A stretch of DNA of 64,000 bases from JAAGZL01 sp050291725 (GTDB taxonomy: Bacteria; Pseudomonadota; Gammaproteobacteria; Chromatiales; Chromatiaceae). The notes below the pieces were generated by a model. The model ran no database searches, was not told where the DNA came from, and was given only the letters and a program-made list of their open reading frames with translations. Shown piece by piece: positions 6,926 through 15,577 of this stretch. The translations under genes were made by a program, and so were the position numbers. Every line of letters starts with the position of its first letter. The first letter of the stretch is position 1. Where the stretch lies: the NCBI GenBank assembly GCA_050291725.1, contig JBNKKH010000010.1, forward strand, positions 1 through 64,000, given 5' to 3'.

Positions 6926-7430
6926 AGATTAGCTTGCTGGTGTCGAAACCAGCATCAGCAGCCTTTTTTATAAGTGATGATTTTATATCAGCACTCAACA
7001 AAGGTTTGCGTGCAAGAATCCATAGGTATGATTTGTTAGGTCCGCTCACCAGTGAGTATTGGTAATTATCCTGATCAAGTTCGAAAACGATATAGGAACC
7101 GTAAAAAGGCCCGAAGAAAGAGACCTTAAGATAACCTTGGTTAGGGTCTTCCACAAAATAGGCTTTGCCCTCAGCCTGTTTCCATGATTTCTTAGCAGCA
7201 GAGTAGCCGCGATTAAGAACTTTTACGCCACCATCATTACGCATAGTGTAATCCGCGGTCACATGGGATAGGCCGCGTTCAAACGAGTGGTCTAGCCGTG
7301 CGATCTCATACCACTTGCCCAGGTATTTCTCTATCTTGAAATTGTTAACAGGCTTTACGTTTTTGGGTATGCCGACGCAGCCGGTTATGAATAGAAGAAA
7401 TAGGATTGGGACTGTTTTGCGGTTAAAAAT
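6891..7430 (-). CDS. blc: Blc-type outer-membrane lipoprotein lipocalin
   Basis: The mature part matches bacterial lipocalin Blc: NNFKIEKYLGKWYEIARLDHSFERGL (the GxW lipocalin signature), YFVEDPNQGYLKVSFFGPFYGSY and YLWILARKP. A lipobox FITGC ends the signal sequence, so it should be anchored in the outer membrane, where Blc binds lysophospholipids. The start is unusual: no ATG, GTG or well-placed TTG precedes the signal peptide. An ATT codon at 7430 has GGAG 8 bases upstream and begins the signal exactly; a TTG at 7487 is in frame but badly spaced from its GAGGG. I prefer ATT, with limited confidence. The DUF455 gene follows with an overlap. Confidence 0.8.
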   Translation of the reverse strand: MFNRKTVPILFLLFITGCVGIPKNVKPVNNFKIEKYLGKWYEIARLDHSFERGLSHVTADYTMRNDGGVKVLNRGYSAAKKSWKQAEGKAYFVEDPNQGYLKVSFFGPFYGSYIVFELDQDNYQYSLVSGPNKSYLWILARKPLLSADIKSSLIKKAADAGFDTSKLIFVDHTELPKAN

Positions 7431-7631
7431 AGTTGTGTCTCCTGTTGCCCTGCTCTCTAAAACCCAACTTGTTGTGAACAGTATCAAACCCTCAGTTGTG
7501 TTGCCATAACTTAAAGAGCAATAGGGTCGTATAGCTGCTATTCCTTGTACTAACCGGATTTTATGAGCATACAGATGTTCTTAGACATGTGAATCGGGGT
7601 TTGTGAGTCCCTTCTCCTTCCCTCACCCCAG

Positions 7632-7652
7632 CCCTCTCCCTGAGGGAGAGGG
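7632..7652. repeat. Perfect intergenic palindrome
   Basis: CCCTCTCCCT and AGGGAGAGGG form a 10-base perfect inverted repeat around a single G. It sits between modC and blc and is preceded by CCTCACCCCAGC. The same wording occurs as dispersed intergenic repeats in many bacterial genomes. There is no T run, so a simple terminator is not indicated. A second repeat-like stretch (CCTGGATCCGGTGGTCAAG, GGATGACC) follows at about 7693-7730. Confidence 0.6.
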
Positions 7653-7757
7653 AGTTAAGTGGGACAGCAGTGGGTCAGACCCGTTTGAAACGCCTGGATC
7701 CGGTGGTCAAGCCTAGGGATGACCTGGTTGTCAGAAGTGGGCATACAAACGCTAGTT

Positions 7758-8831
7758 TTATGCCAGTAAAGATACACTTTTAACCTGGGCAAACAAGCGC
7801 ATACCTTCATGCAACCCCATCGCCACGGCGGAGTGACGGGTGATGCGCGAGAGCATGGTTTGTCCATCTTCCAGGGCGATCCTTACCATTATCTGGCTGG
7901 GGCTGATCTCGTTGGTGTCGATTACCTGCACCGGCAGGATATTCATGAGGCTGGTGTCTGAGTGGTGTTTCAGGGATAAACTCACATCCCGCGCCCTTAT
8001 CTTCACCCTGGCATGTTTGCCCACCGGGAGATCCTCTCTGGTTACCGCTACTCTGCCGCCATGCATGCCGATCCAGGTTAGGTGGTAGCTGTTGTCGTGA
8101 GCCGAGACGTAGCCTTCCAGGATGGAGACAGCATCGTCGTAGTTGGCCAGGGGTAGGTCGAGGCGGGTGAGCAGGTCGGCCGCATCGCCTTGGGCTACAA
8201 CCGAGCCACTCTCAAGTAGAACCATCTGGTCGGCTAGGCGCCCCACCTCGTTGGGGTCGTGGGATACATATATTGATGGTATGGCGAACTGGTCATGTAG
8301 GCTCTCCAGGTAGGGTAGGATGGCCTGCTTTGCTTCATGATCTAGAGCAGATAGTGGTTCATCCATCAGCAGTAAGCGCGGGCTGGTGAGCAGGGCTCGG
8401 GCAATGGCTACTCGCTGGCGTTCACCACCAGAGAGTTTATGGGTAGCGCGTTTTAGTAGGGGGGCTATTCCCAGGATCTCCACTGCGCTGTCGAATCCAA
8501 CTTTGTGTTGTTCGCGGGGCACCAGTCGGCGTCCATATTCTAGATTTGCCCGCACTGACATGTGGGGGAACAAGCTGGCTTCCTGGAAAACATAACCGAT
8601 GGGGCGTTGGTGGGCGGGTGTAAAGCTGTTCTGGTCCTGCCACACCTCATCTTTAATCTTTACTAGGCCATGGTCTACTTTGGTCAGGCCGGCGATGGCA
8701 CGCAAAATACTGGTCTTACCGGAACCAGAGCGACCAAACAGAGCGGTGACGCCGCTGGCAGGAACACTGAAGGCGGCGTCCAGTTGCAGATCACCCAACT
8801 GATGTTGCAGGCTTACTTCAATGAGGCTCAT
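7758..8831 (-). CDS. modC: Molybdate ABC transporter ATPase ModC
   Basis: The start at 8831 is chosen because its ATG overlaps the modB stop (ATGA) and begins the family N-terminus (MSLIEVSLQHQLG). The protein has 357 residues: an ABC ATPase domain with Walker A GRSGSGKT, signature LSGGERQR and Walker B LLLMDEPLSALD, followed by a C-terminal molybdate-binding TOBE/MOP domain (residues about 290-355). It powers ModB-mediated import of molybdate delivered by ModA. It is the last gene of modE-modA-modB-modC. Confidence 0.95.
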   Translation of the reverse strand: MSLIEVSLQHQLGDLQLDAAFSVPASGVTALFGRSGSGKTSILRAIAGLTKVDHGLVKIKDEVWQDQNSFTPAHQRPIGYVFQEASLFPHMSVRANLEYGRRLVPREQHKVGFDSAVEILGIAPLLKRATHKLSGGERQRVAIARALLTSPRLLLMDEPLSALDHEAKQAILPYLESLHDQFAIPSIYVSHDPNEVGRLADQMVLLESGSVVAQGDAADLLTRLDLPLANYDDAVSILEGYVSAHDNSYHLTWIGMHGGRVAVTREDLPVGKHARVKIRARDVSLSLKHHSDTSLMNILPVQVIDTNEISPSQIMVRIALEDGQTMLSRITRHSAVAMGLHEGMRLFAQVKSVSLLA

Positions 8832-9505
8832 ACTCCACTCCTGCGCAGCCGCTTCTCCAGCAGGTACATGGTAAACACTACAAGGAAAGAGAATACCAGC
8901 ATGCCACCTGCCAGCATGTGGGCCTGGGTCCACTCCAGTGACTCCACGTGGTCATAGATGGCTACCGATAGCACTTTTGTTTCTCCGGGGATGTTGCCTC
9001 CGATCATCAGGATAACTCCGAACTCTCCAACGGTATGGGCGAATCCAAGCACAGATCCGGTTAGCATGCCGGGGCGGGCTAGGGGCAGGGCGATGGTAAA
9101 GAATCGACGCAGGGGAGATGCGCGCAGAGTGGCTGCTACCTCTAGCGGTCTATCTCCCACTGCGTCGAAGGCGTTGCGCACCGGCTGTACCACAAATGGC
9201 ATGGAGTAGATCACCGACCCCACCACCAGACCGCCAAAGGTGAAGGGTAGGGTGCCGAGTCCCATGGCCTGGGTAAGTTTACCTACCGGGCCTTCTGGCC
9301 CCATTATTAGCAGCAGATAGAAACCCAGCACGGTGGGGGGTAGCACCAGAGGTAGAGCCACTAGGCTGCCGACCACCTCTTTCCAGCGGGCCTGGGAGCG
9401 GGCTAGCCACCAGGCCAGAGGGGTGCCCACTATCAGCAGCACCAGGGTGGTCAATGAGGCCAGTTTTAAAGTGAGCCAGACCGGTTGCCAATCCAATACC
9501 ATCAA
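8828..9505 (-). CDS. modB: Molybdate ABC transporter permease ModB
   Basis: The protein has 225 residues and about five membrane segments. The permease coupling loop is visible in EVAATLRASPLRRFFTIALPLARPGML, the EAA motif that docks onto ModC. A conserved GEFGVILMIGGNIPGETKVLSVAIYD stretch follows, typical of ModB. It lies 9 bases downstream of modA and overlaps modC by 4 bases, so the three are translated from one message. It forms the inner-membrane channel for molybdate. Confidence 0.95.
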   Translation of the reverse strand: MMVLDWQPVWLTLKLASLTTLVLLIVGTPLAWWLARSQARWKEVVGSLVALPLVLPPTVLGFYLLLIMGPEGPVGKLTQAMGLGTLPFTFGGLVVGSVIYSMPFVVQPVRNAFDAVGDRPLEVAATLRASPLRRFFTIALPLARPGMLTGSVLGFAHTVGEFGVILMIGGNIPGETKVLSVAIYDHVESLEWTQAHMLAGGMLVFSFLVVFTMYLLEKRLRRSGV

Positions 9506-9514
9506 TCCGTACCC

Positions 9515-10258
9515 CTATTTGGTGCCGTAGCCGTATTTCTGAATGACGACTTTGGCCGCATCGCTCTTCAAGTAATCTAGTAGTGCCTGGGCAGCAGGAT
9601 TATCCTTGCCCTTGCTCAGCAGCACCGCGTCCTGGCGTATTGGGGCGTACAGATTATCGGGTACCTGCCAACGGCTGCCACTGTCGTCCAGGGCGACTTG
9701 CGCCAGGGCTACGAAACCGAGCTCGGCGTTGCCGGTGGCGACGAACTGGCGGGTCTGGGCGATAGAGTCGCCGATGACTAGTTTGGGTTCCAGCTTGGCG
9801 TATAGTTTGAGATTCTGCATGATCTCTACCGCTGCGGCGCCGTATGGGGCGGTCTTTGGATTTGCTATGGCAAGCTTGTTAAAGTCGCCTTCACTTAACG
9901 CCTGTTCATTAACCACACGTTTTGCATCGCTGCTCCATAAGACCAGTTTGCCGACAGCATAGGTGAATTGTCCGCTGGCGCTACCTTTGTCCTTCAGGAG
10001 CTTGGGGCGTTTCTGATCGGCAGCCAGAAATACCTCGAAGGGTGCTCCGTGCTCGATTTGTGCATACAGCTTGCCGGTGGAACCGAAGCTGACTACGGCG
10101 TGATGTCCGCTGGACTGTTCGAAATTGGCGGCGATCTCTTTCATAGCTGCGGTGAAGTTGGCAGCCACTGCTACATGGACCTCATCCGCCTGTACTAAAG
10201 AACTGCCCAGAGTCAATGCTAGGGCGCCAAGGATATTTGATATGGTTTTAAACTTCAT
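9515..10258 (-). CDS. modA: Periplasmic molybdate-binding protein ModA
   Basis: The protein has 247 residues with a signal peptide cleaved near VQA/DE (residue 24). The mature start DEVHVAVAANFTAAMKEIA and the VSFGSTGKLYAQIEHGAPFEVFLAAD block are typical of ModA, including the Ser/Thr residues that hold the oxyanion. It captures molybdate (or tungstate) in the periplasm and hands it to ModBC. It follows modE by 37 bases. Confidence 0.95.
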   Translation of the reverse strand: MKFKTISNILGALALTLGSSLVQADEVHVAVAANFTAAMKEIAANFEQSSGHHAVVSFGSTGKLYAQIEHGAPFEVFLAADQKRPKLLKDKGSASGQFTYAVGKLVLWSSDAKRVVNEQALSEGDFNKLAIANPKTAPYGAAAVEIMQNLKLYAKLEPKLVIGDSIAQTRQFVATGNAELGFVALAQVALDDSGSRWQVPDNLYAPIRQDAVLLSKGKDNPAAQALLDYLKSDAAKVVIQKYGYGTK

Positions 10259-10295
10259 TTTATTACTCCTTACTACTTTGAAAAAAACAGGGCGG

Positions 10296-11099
10296 TTAAT
10301 CCACCCCGATGATTACGTGTGATGCCTTGATAAGGGCGCATAAGGCTCCCCCTTTGCGCAGGCCTAGCTGTTCTTCGCTTTCGCTGGTAATGATGCTTGC
10401 GATGTGTTTGTCTCCTTCCAATTCGATGACCACTTCACTGTTGACTGGACCACGTTGGATGTGGGAGATGATTCCACACAGACGGTTGCGGGCGCTGGTG
10501 CGTAATCCCTCGTTCGCGGGGACGATAATGACTGAACTGGCCTTGAACAGGGCATAGGCATCACGGCCCTCTTGAAGGCTCATCTCCTCCAGGCTTTCAC
10601 GTGTAACGGTGGCGGTGAGATGGTTGTTACGATTCACGGCCAGAGTGACCTCGGCATTAACCGGTCCCACTTTGGTATTAATTACGGTGCCGCGTAACTG
10701 ATTGCGTGCACTGGTGCGCATAGATAGTCTCCTCATAAGTTGTTGCAATTGGTCCAGGTCGTCGATCTCACGGCTCATGCCGGCCAACACTCTTTGGTAT
10801 TCCGCATCCATGCGGTGGAAGGCATCGATCAGATTCTGGCCCTGTTGGGTTAGCAGGGTTTCGCCGCCATGTGCGCCACCAGGATGTCGTTCCAATAGGG
10901 GAGGGTCGGCCATGTTGTTGATGCTGTTGACCGCATCCCAGGCCTTGCGATAACTCAAACCTAGCGCCTTGGCTGCAGCAGAGATGGAACCGCACTCACC
11001 TATGGCCTCCAGCAGAGCTACGCGCTCTGCTGTTAGGTCGGCTCCGTTCTGGCCTGCCATCCAAAATTTACCTTCCACATGGGATAAGCCCTTGTTCAT
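10296..11099 (-). CDS. modE: Molybdate-responsive regulator ModE
   Basis: The protein has a LysR-like winged helix (GECGSISAAAKALGLSYRKAWDAV) and two C-terminal MOP domains (each beginning RTSARNxLxGxI), the full ModE layout. With molybdate bound, ModE normally represses mod operons. The start at 11099 is chosen because GGGGGAG lies at the right distance; the ATG two codons upstream at 11105 touches the ribosome site. It is the first gene of modEABC, so autoregulation is likely. A candidate operator lies 25 bases upstream. Length is 267 residues. Confidence 0.93.
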   Translation of the reverse strand: MNKGLSHVEGKFWMAGQNGADLTAERVALLEAIGECGSISAAAKALGLSYRKAWDAVNSINNMADPPLLERHPGGAHGGETLLTQQGQNLIDAFHRMDAEYQRVLAGMSREIDDLDQLQQLMRRLSMRTSARNQLRGTVINTKVGPVNAEVTLAVNRNNHLTATVTRESLEEMSLQEGRDAYALFKASSVIIVPANEGLRTSARNRLCGIISHIQRGPVNSEVVIELEGDKHIASIITSESEEQLGLRKGGALCALIKASHVIIGVD

Positions 11100-11123
11100 G
11101 AGCATCTCCCCCAGAAGTTTTGC

Positions 11124-11152
11124 TTCGATATGTAATTGATTTGCATAACGCT
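11124..11152. promoter_or_regulatory. Candidate ModE operator upstream of modE
   Basis: CGATATG (11126-11132) and CATAACG (11144-11150) form an inverted repeat, 6 of 7 bases complementary, spaced by 11 bases. ModE sites in other bacteria consist of CGnTATnT-type half sites with similar spacing. It lies directly before the modE start. The match is suggestive; no comparison with other sites was possible. Confidence 0.4.
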
Positions 11153-11270
11153 GTCCGTAAAAAACAATTATTTGTTGTAGACATACAGAGCAACAGCTAT
11201 GCCAATCTTGTAACTTATTGAAATTAAGTAAGATATATTGAATTTGGAATTGTAGGAATTACGACATGCA

Positions 11271-11295
11271 CGACAAATGCATAACGCATTTGTCG
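11271..11295. repeat. Perfect 10-base inverted repeat
   Basis: CGACAAATGC and GCATTTGTCG are exact complements separated by ATAAC. It lies in the gap between modE and the small membrane protein gene. No T run follows on either strand, so it is more likely a protein-binding site or a hairpin in a transcript than a plain terminator. Confidence 0.55.
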
Positions 11296-11352
11296 GAAAG
11301 CAAACAGGTTTTGGGGCTAGAACAGTGGGTTAAAAAGGGGGGCAACTTAGAA

Positions 11353-11598
11353 TTAATCACAAGATCCACTGGAACAGCAGTCTCGTTTTCCCCCGCCCAT
11401 AACGAAATAGGTCACTGCGCTGGCCAACACAGCAGCTAGGGCTAACAGGGGCCAGAGTGTTCCGGCAATCTCCCAACCCAAAGCTACAGGCATCCAGTCA
11501 CCAGACTCTCCAGAGACCGCTAGTTGATACTGTTCTAAGGTCCAGTCGCTGTAGATGACAAACAGCCCGATTAGAAAAAAAAAGATGGCACGACACAT
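11353..11598 (-). CDS. Small membrane protein with cysteine-rich tail
   Basis: The product has 81 residues: a first hydrophobic segment (residues 3-17), a hydrophilic loop (EQYQLAVSGESGDW), a second segment (about 44-66) and a basic/Cys tail GGGKRDCCSSGSCD. The four-residue loop between CC and C resembles metal- or thiol-binding tails of small metal-homeostasis proteins, but I recognise no family. A start preceded by GGAG-like purines supports the gene. A palindrome about 62 bases upstream may be an operator. It is not overlapped by neighbours. Confidence 0.6.
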   Translation of the reverse strand: MCRAIFFFLIGLFVIYSDWTLEQYQLAVSGESGDWMPVALGWEIAGTLWPLLALAAVLASAVTYFVMGGGKRDCCSSGSCD

Positions 11599-11659
11599 AT
11601 GTAGATACTCCAGGAGATTTTTCTATAACCTATCCTAGTAATAGATCATTTACCTTAAC

Positions 11660-11673
11660 AAGCGTCAACGCTT
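11660..11673. promoter_or_regulatory. Candidate operator palindrome
   Basis: AAGCGT and ACGCTT, separated by CA, form a 14-base palindrome upstream of the 81-residue membrane protein gene. Position and symmetry fit a dimeric repressor site. The regulator is unknown. Confidence 0.3.
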
Positions 11674-11768
11674 AACTCTGCTGTTGTGGCCTCTGTTGCT
11701 ACACTCTTTTTGCAATTATATGTCCGCTTTTTGCCAGTTGAGCATTGGTTAAAGCCAAATGGTATTGG

Positions 11769-13055
11769 TTACTTTATGCGTTGTTGCTGATTATTTCGTG
11801 GCTGCTTGGGTATCAATTTGCAGTATGGCAGCCCAGGATTTGGGAAGCTTATTTCCAGAACACCTTTTTGCATAGTTTGGCGTGCAGGCATGGTGACTGA
11901 TCGTATAGGAACAACAGGGGCCTCAGCACACTGAACGATATAGCCATTTCCTAGCGCTCTGGTTCGGACGATAATCTTTCCATCTTTCTGTTCTACCTGG
12001 TGTCCACGAAATGGATTGGCCAGTGGTTCACCAATGAATATCCCCTGTCCCGGCATGGCGACACTTTTCCAGTAGGCCTCAATTAGGCTATCCCCCTGGG
12101 TGTAGCGATCAATGACCAGAGCTGGGTGAGGAAACTTTTGGGGGAAGTTGCATGGTTCCACTACAGCGCCGTAGCTTCCAGTGGCTCCAGCTTCCAGCCA
12201 GCGCAGAATGCTCATCTGTTTGCCCTTGCCGGTTAGGTTTCCCCCGGCTGAGGTCAGATGGTCTGCTATGGCCCCTGGTAGAAACCGATTGGTTTTTATA
12301 TCTGGCACATGGGTTAACCCAGTGAAATAGAACAGAACATCTGGTTTGTTGGTTATGGATTGAGCCTTAACGTATTGCATGTTAATACGTTGCTTTAGGG
12401 ATGAAATTGTTGCTGCGTAGTCTTTAGAGCGAATACTACGTGCCTTGTCTTTGGTTTCCACCAGATAGGCTGTGCCGGTTGGAGCGGTTCCATCGGCTGC
12501 AACACCGCGATCAATCAGAGCCTTAACCTGCTTAATATTTTTGCCAGCCAGGCTCATGGTTGGACGTATATTAAAGTCCTGGAACGGATGGTCACTGTCA
12601 GAAGAAATATAGGGTTGAGGCTTAGTTAGTTTGCAGCCTTTGGCACAGTATGCGCGATCAAAGCCAAGGGCAAAAGCTGAGGTAATGGACATGCAACCAA
12701 CTCGATATGGCTGAGTCCAGGTTAGGGCATAGGCTTGAATGTGGGGGGACGCCAAGCTATCGACCTTGGCTTTGATCTTATTGAACGTCTCCACCAGCAT
12801 TACAGGTTTTTTGCTCGGGAAAGATACAGTGATTATATTTTCAGGGGGGATGCCTCGCTTTTTTTGGTAATAGGCGCCGATCTCTACACTTTCAGGATCT
12901 GCACTGTTTATGATTACTGCTAGATCCGAGGGGTTAAGTCCAGAGGCTGGAAACAGGATTGTTGGCATTGGTCTGGTTGCTGGGGATTGGGCCCAACTTG
13001 ATATTGGTGTTAGCAGCCACAGGCACAACACCAGGATTACTGTTCTAGATATCAT
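11769..13055 (-). CDS. TIGR03790 family exported protein
   Basis: The protein has 428 residues and a signal peptide (cleavage near SWA/QS, residue 22). The mature N-terminus LAVIINSADPESVEIGAYYQKKRGIPPENII matches the TIGR03790 family, a family of unknown function found in genomes that carry exosortase/PEP-CTERM systems. Several Cys (CMSITSAF, CAKGCK, EPCNFP, VQCAEA, LPYCKL) suggest disulphides in an extracytoplasmic protein. The PEP-CTERM gene at 5390 supports the link. It appears monocistronic. Confidence 0.8.
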   Translation of the reverse strand: MISRTVILVLCLWLLTPISSWAQSPATRPMPTILFPASGLNPSDLAVIINSADPESVEIGAYYQKKRGIPPENIITVSFPSKKPVMLVETFNKIKAKVDSLASPHIQAYALTWTQPYRVGCMSITSAFALGFDRAYCAKGCKLTKPQPYISSDSDHPFQDFNIRPTMSLAGKNIKQVKALIDRGVAADGTAPTGTAYLVETKDKARSIRSKDYAATISSLKQRINMQYVKAQSITNKPDVLFYFTGLTHVPDIKTNRFLPGAIADHLTSAGGNLTGKGKQMSILRWLEAGATGSYGAVVEPCNFPQKFPHPALVIDRYTQGDSLIEAYWKSVAMPGQGIFIGEPLANPFRGHQVEQKDGKIIVRTRALGNGYIVQCAEAPVVPIRSVTMPARQTMQKGVLEISFPNPGLPYCKLIPKQPRNNQQQRIK

Positions 13056-13196
13056 ATTTATTATGGCGTTTACGCACTATCTCACTTTCGCTGTTATCGG
13101 TGAAGGTTGGTTTAATCGCTATTAACTTCGTTGTTCCCAGGGGTAGAGTCAGGCAGATTATCCTTAAGTTGGTCCATAAAAGTTAATGGTAGTTCA

Positions 13197-13661
13197 TCAT
13201 TTATTACAGTACTCCTCAATCTTTTGGTTATGTTCATCCAGTCTCTCTTCAATCCTGTTTCGTTCTGAGCGCGAGTAACCTGACCGAAGTTTTCGTTTTA
13301 GACTGTTTTTTTGTCGACGGTGGTAATCACAGCTCTTTTGGGCTCTGGCTATGCGTCTCTTTTCTAATGTACTCCGTTTTATGGACGCCTTTTTTGCCTT
13401 GGTCAGGCGTTTTCCACGCTGGTCGTAATTTTTGATCATACGCAACTCTCCAGGGCGCATGACCTTATTTAAGGTGTTGTCAGAAGAGGGTGCGGTGGTG
13501 GTGATCTCAGGGGTTATCTCCACATTTTCTACACCATGGGGTGCGAGGTTGCCAAAATGGACCTGTCCGTCCTGATCTGTCCATTTTTTTATGTCAGCCG
13601 CAATAGCTGGATTGGTGGCAAGCAGAAGCGATCCTAAACAGCACAAAAGACGAATATCCAT
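13197..13661 (-). CDS. DUF4124 domain exported protein
   Basis: The protein has 154 residues with a signal peptide (to about AIAA, residue 22). The DUF4124 motif follows at once (IKKWTDQDGQVHFGNLAP), a short beta domain common in envelope proteins of gammaproteobacteria. The C-terminal half is highly basic and probably coiled (KKASIKRSTLEKRR, EERLDEHNQKIEEY). The role is unknown; binding to anionic envelope polymers is possible. It is divergent from glyA. Confidence 0.75.
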   Translation of the reverse strand: MDIRLLCCLGSLLLATNPAIAADIKKWTDQDGQVHFGNLAPHGVENVEITPEITTTAPSSDNTLNKVMRPGELRMIKNYDQRGKRLTKAKKASIKRSTLEKRRIARAQKSCDYHRRQKNSLKRKLRSGYSRSERNRIEERLDEHNQKIEEYCNK

Positions 13662-13797
13662 TTCGTTTGTTCTCCATTTATTCGTTAATATGGTGTCGCA
13701 ATATTAAATTTCCTGCAAGCTCCATAAGGATATGGTTGCAGACGAGTCGACATCCTCCTGTTAAAATGTTCAATTTTTCCTGTCGGAGAAGGGTTTT

Positions 13798-15051
13798 ATG
13801 TTCAGCAAAGAGATGCAGATTAGTGGTTACGATGATGATATCTGGGCGGCTATCCAGGCCGAGGAGAAGAGGCAGGAAGAGCACATTGAGCTAATTGCCT
13901 CTGAAAACTACACCAGCCCCAGAGTTATGCAGGCCCAGGGCTCTGTTCTGACCAATAAGTATGCTGAGGGTTATCCTGGTAAACGTTATTATGGTGGCTG
14001 TGAGCATGTGGATGTGGCTGAGCAGCTGGCTATAGATCGAGCCAAGGAACTGTTCGGTGCGGCTTACGCTAATGTGCAGCCCCACTCCGGTTCCCAGGCC
14101 AATGCAGCGGTATATATGGCCCTGTGTGAGCCGGGAGATACTGTTCTGGGTATGAGCCTGGCCCATGGCGGTCATTTGACCCATGGAGCAAAACCAAACT
14201 TCTCCGGCAAAATCTATAACGCTGTTCAGTACGGACTTAACCCAGATACTGGCGAGATCGACTACGAAGAGGTAGAAAATCTGGCCCGTGAGCATAAGCC
14301 CAAAATGATTGTGGCTGGATTCTCCGCATACTCCCGTGTTGTGGATTGGGAGCGTTTCCGCAAGATTGCTGATGAAGTAGGAGCCTACCTGTTTGTAGAT
14401 ATGGCCCATGTTGCCGGTCTGATTGCCGCGGGACACTATCCTAGCCCAGTCAATATCGCCGATGTGACCACTACTACTACCCATAAGACTCTGCGCGGTC
14501 CCCGCGGTGGTCTGATCTTGGCCAAAGAGAATGCCGATATCCATAAAAAGCTGAACTCTCTGGTATTCCCAGGAACCCAAGGTGGCCCTCTGATGCATGT
14601 GATTGCGGCTAAAGCGATTGCCTTCAAAGAGGCTATGGAGCCTGAATTTAAGGAGTATCAGAAGCAGGTGATGGTAAATGCCCAGGCCATGGCTAAAGTG
14701 TTCATGGATAGGGGCTATGACGTGGTATCCAAGGGTACCGATGATCATCTGTTCCTGGTTAGCTTTATCGAGGCCGGCCTAACTGGTAAGGATGTGGATG
14801 CCTGGCTCGGTGGATCCAATATCACAGTAAACATGAATGCTGTGCCGAATGATCCGCAGTCACCATTTGTTACCAGCGGTATCCGTGTGGGTACGCCGGC
14901 TATCACCACCCGTGGTTTTAGTGAGAGTGATGCCGTGGAGCTGGCTGGCTGGATGTGTGATGTGATCGATTCGCGTGGCGATGCTGCGGTTATGGATCAG
15001 GTTAAGACGAAGGTCCTGGCTATCTGCGCCAAATATCCTGTGTACAAATAA
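13798..15051 (+). CDS. glyA: Serine hydroxymethyltransferase
   Basis: The protein has 417 residues, the usual length. It interconverts serine and glycine with tetrahydrofolate, supplying glycine and one-carbon units in the cytoplasm. Visible signatures are ELIASENYTSP, the cofactor region and the PLP-binding Lys230 in TTTTHKTLRGPRGG. The start has a strong GGAGAAGG site 8 bases upstream. nrdR follows after 16 bases; glyA-nrdR-ribD is a conserved gammaproteobacterial order. Confidence 0.98.
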   Translation: MFSKEMQISGYDDDIWAAIQAEEKRQEEHIELIASENYTSPRVMQAQGSVLTNKYAEGYPGKRYYGGCEHVDVAEQLAIDRAKELFGAAYANVQPHSGSQANAAVYMALCEPGDTVLGMSLAHGGHLTHGAKPNFSGKIYNAVQYGLNPDTGEIDYEEVENLAREHKPKMIVAGFSAYSRVVDWERFRKIADEVGAYLFVDMAHVAGLIAAGHYPSPVNIADVTTTTTHKTLRGPRGGLILAKENADIHKKLNSLVFPGTQGGPLMHVIAAKAIAFKEAMEPEFKEYQKQVMVNAQAMAKVFMDRGYDVVSKGTDDHLFLVSFIEAGLTGKDVDAWLGGSNITVNMNAVPNDPQSPFVTSGIRVGTPAITTRGFSESDAVELAGWMCDVIDSRGDAAVMDQVKTKVLAICAKYPVYK

Positions 15052-15067
15052 AGGACACCCTTAGCTT

Positions 15068-15577
15068 ATGCGTTGCCCATTCTGCGGAGCACAAGACACC
15101 AAGGTGATTGATTCCCGTCTGTTTGGAGATGGGGATCAAGTGCGCCGGCGGCGTGAATGTACCGTATGTAAAGAGCGGGTGACCACTTACGAAACAGCTG
15201 AACTGAACCTGCCGCGGCTGATTAAGCATGATGGTAGCCGTGAACTGTTTGATGGGCGCAAGCTGGCAGCAGGGATGAACCGGGCTCTGGAGAAACGCCC
15301 GGTAAGTGCCGAGCAGATAGATGATGCTTTGGGGCATATCCGGCGACGGCTGTTGGCCAGTGGCGAGAAAGAGATACATTCCCGCCAGATTGGTGAGTGG
15401 GTAATGGATGAGCTGCGTATGTTGGATCAGGTGGCATATGTGCGCTTTGCTTCGGTCTACCGCAGCTTTGAGGACGTAAAGGAGTTCCGTGAGGAGATTG
15501 AGCGATTAGAGAGTCAGCCACCCCCTGAGGTCAAACGTGATCAGCTTGATCTTCTGGATGATGGAGATAAGGATTGA
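15068..15577 (+). CDS. nrdR: Transcriptional repressor NrdR
   Basis: The protein has 169 residues: an N-terminal zinc ribbon (CPFC...CTVC) followed by an ATP-cone (residues about 49-139). NrdR senses ATP/dATP and represses ribonucleotide reductase genes by binding NrdR boxes. No such genes or boxes were seen here; its place reflects conserved linkage to ribD. The TGA overlaps the TTG start of ribD. Confidence 0.97.
   Translation: MRCPFCGAQDTKVIDSRLFGDGDQVRRRRECTVCKERVTTYETAELNLPRLIKHDGSRELFDGRKLAAGMNRALEKRPVSAEQIDDALGHIRRRLLASGEKEIHSRQIGEWVMDELRMLDQVAYVRFASVYRSFEDVKEFREEIERLESQPPPEVKRDQLDLLDDGDKD

Noticed and set aside
13891..14748. A 285-residue antisense frame over glyA
   Set aside because: It lies opposite a highly conserved gene, has no family features and no ribosome site; it is a shadow of codon bias.
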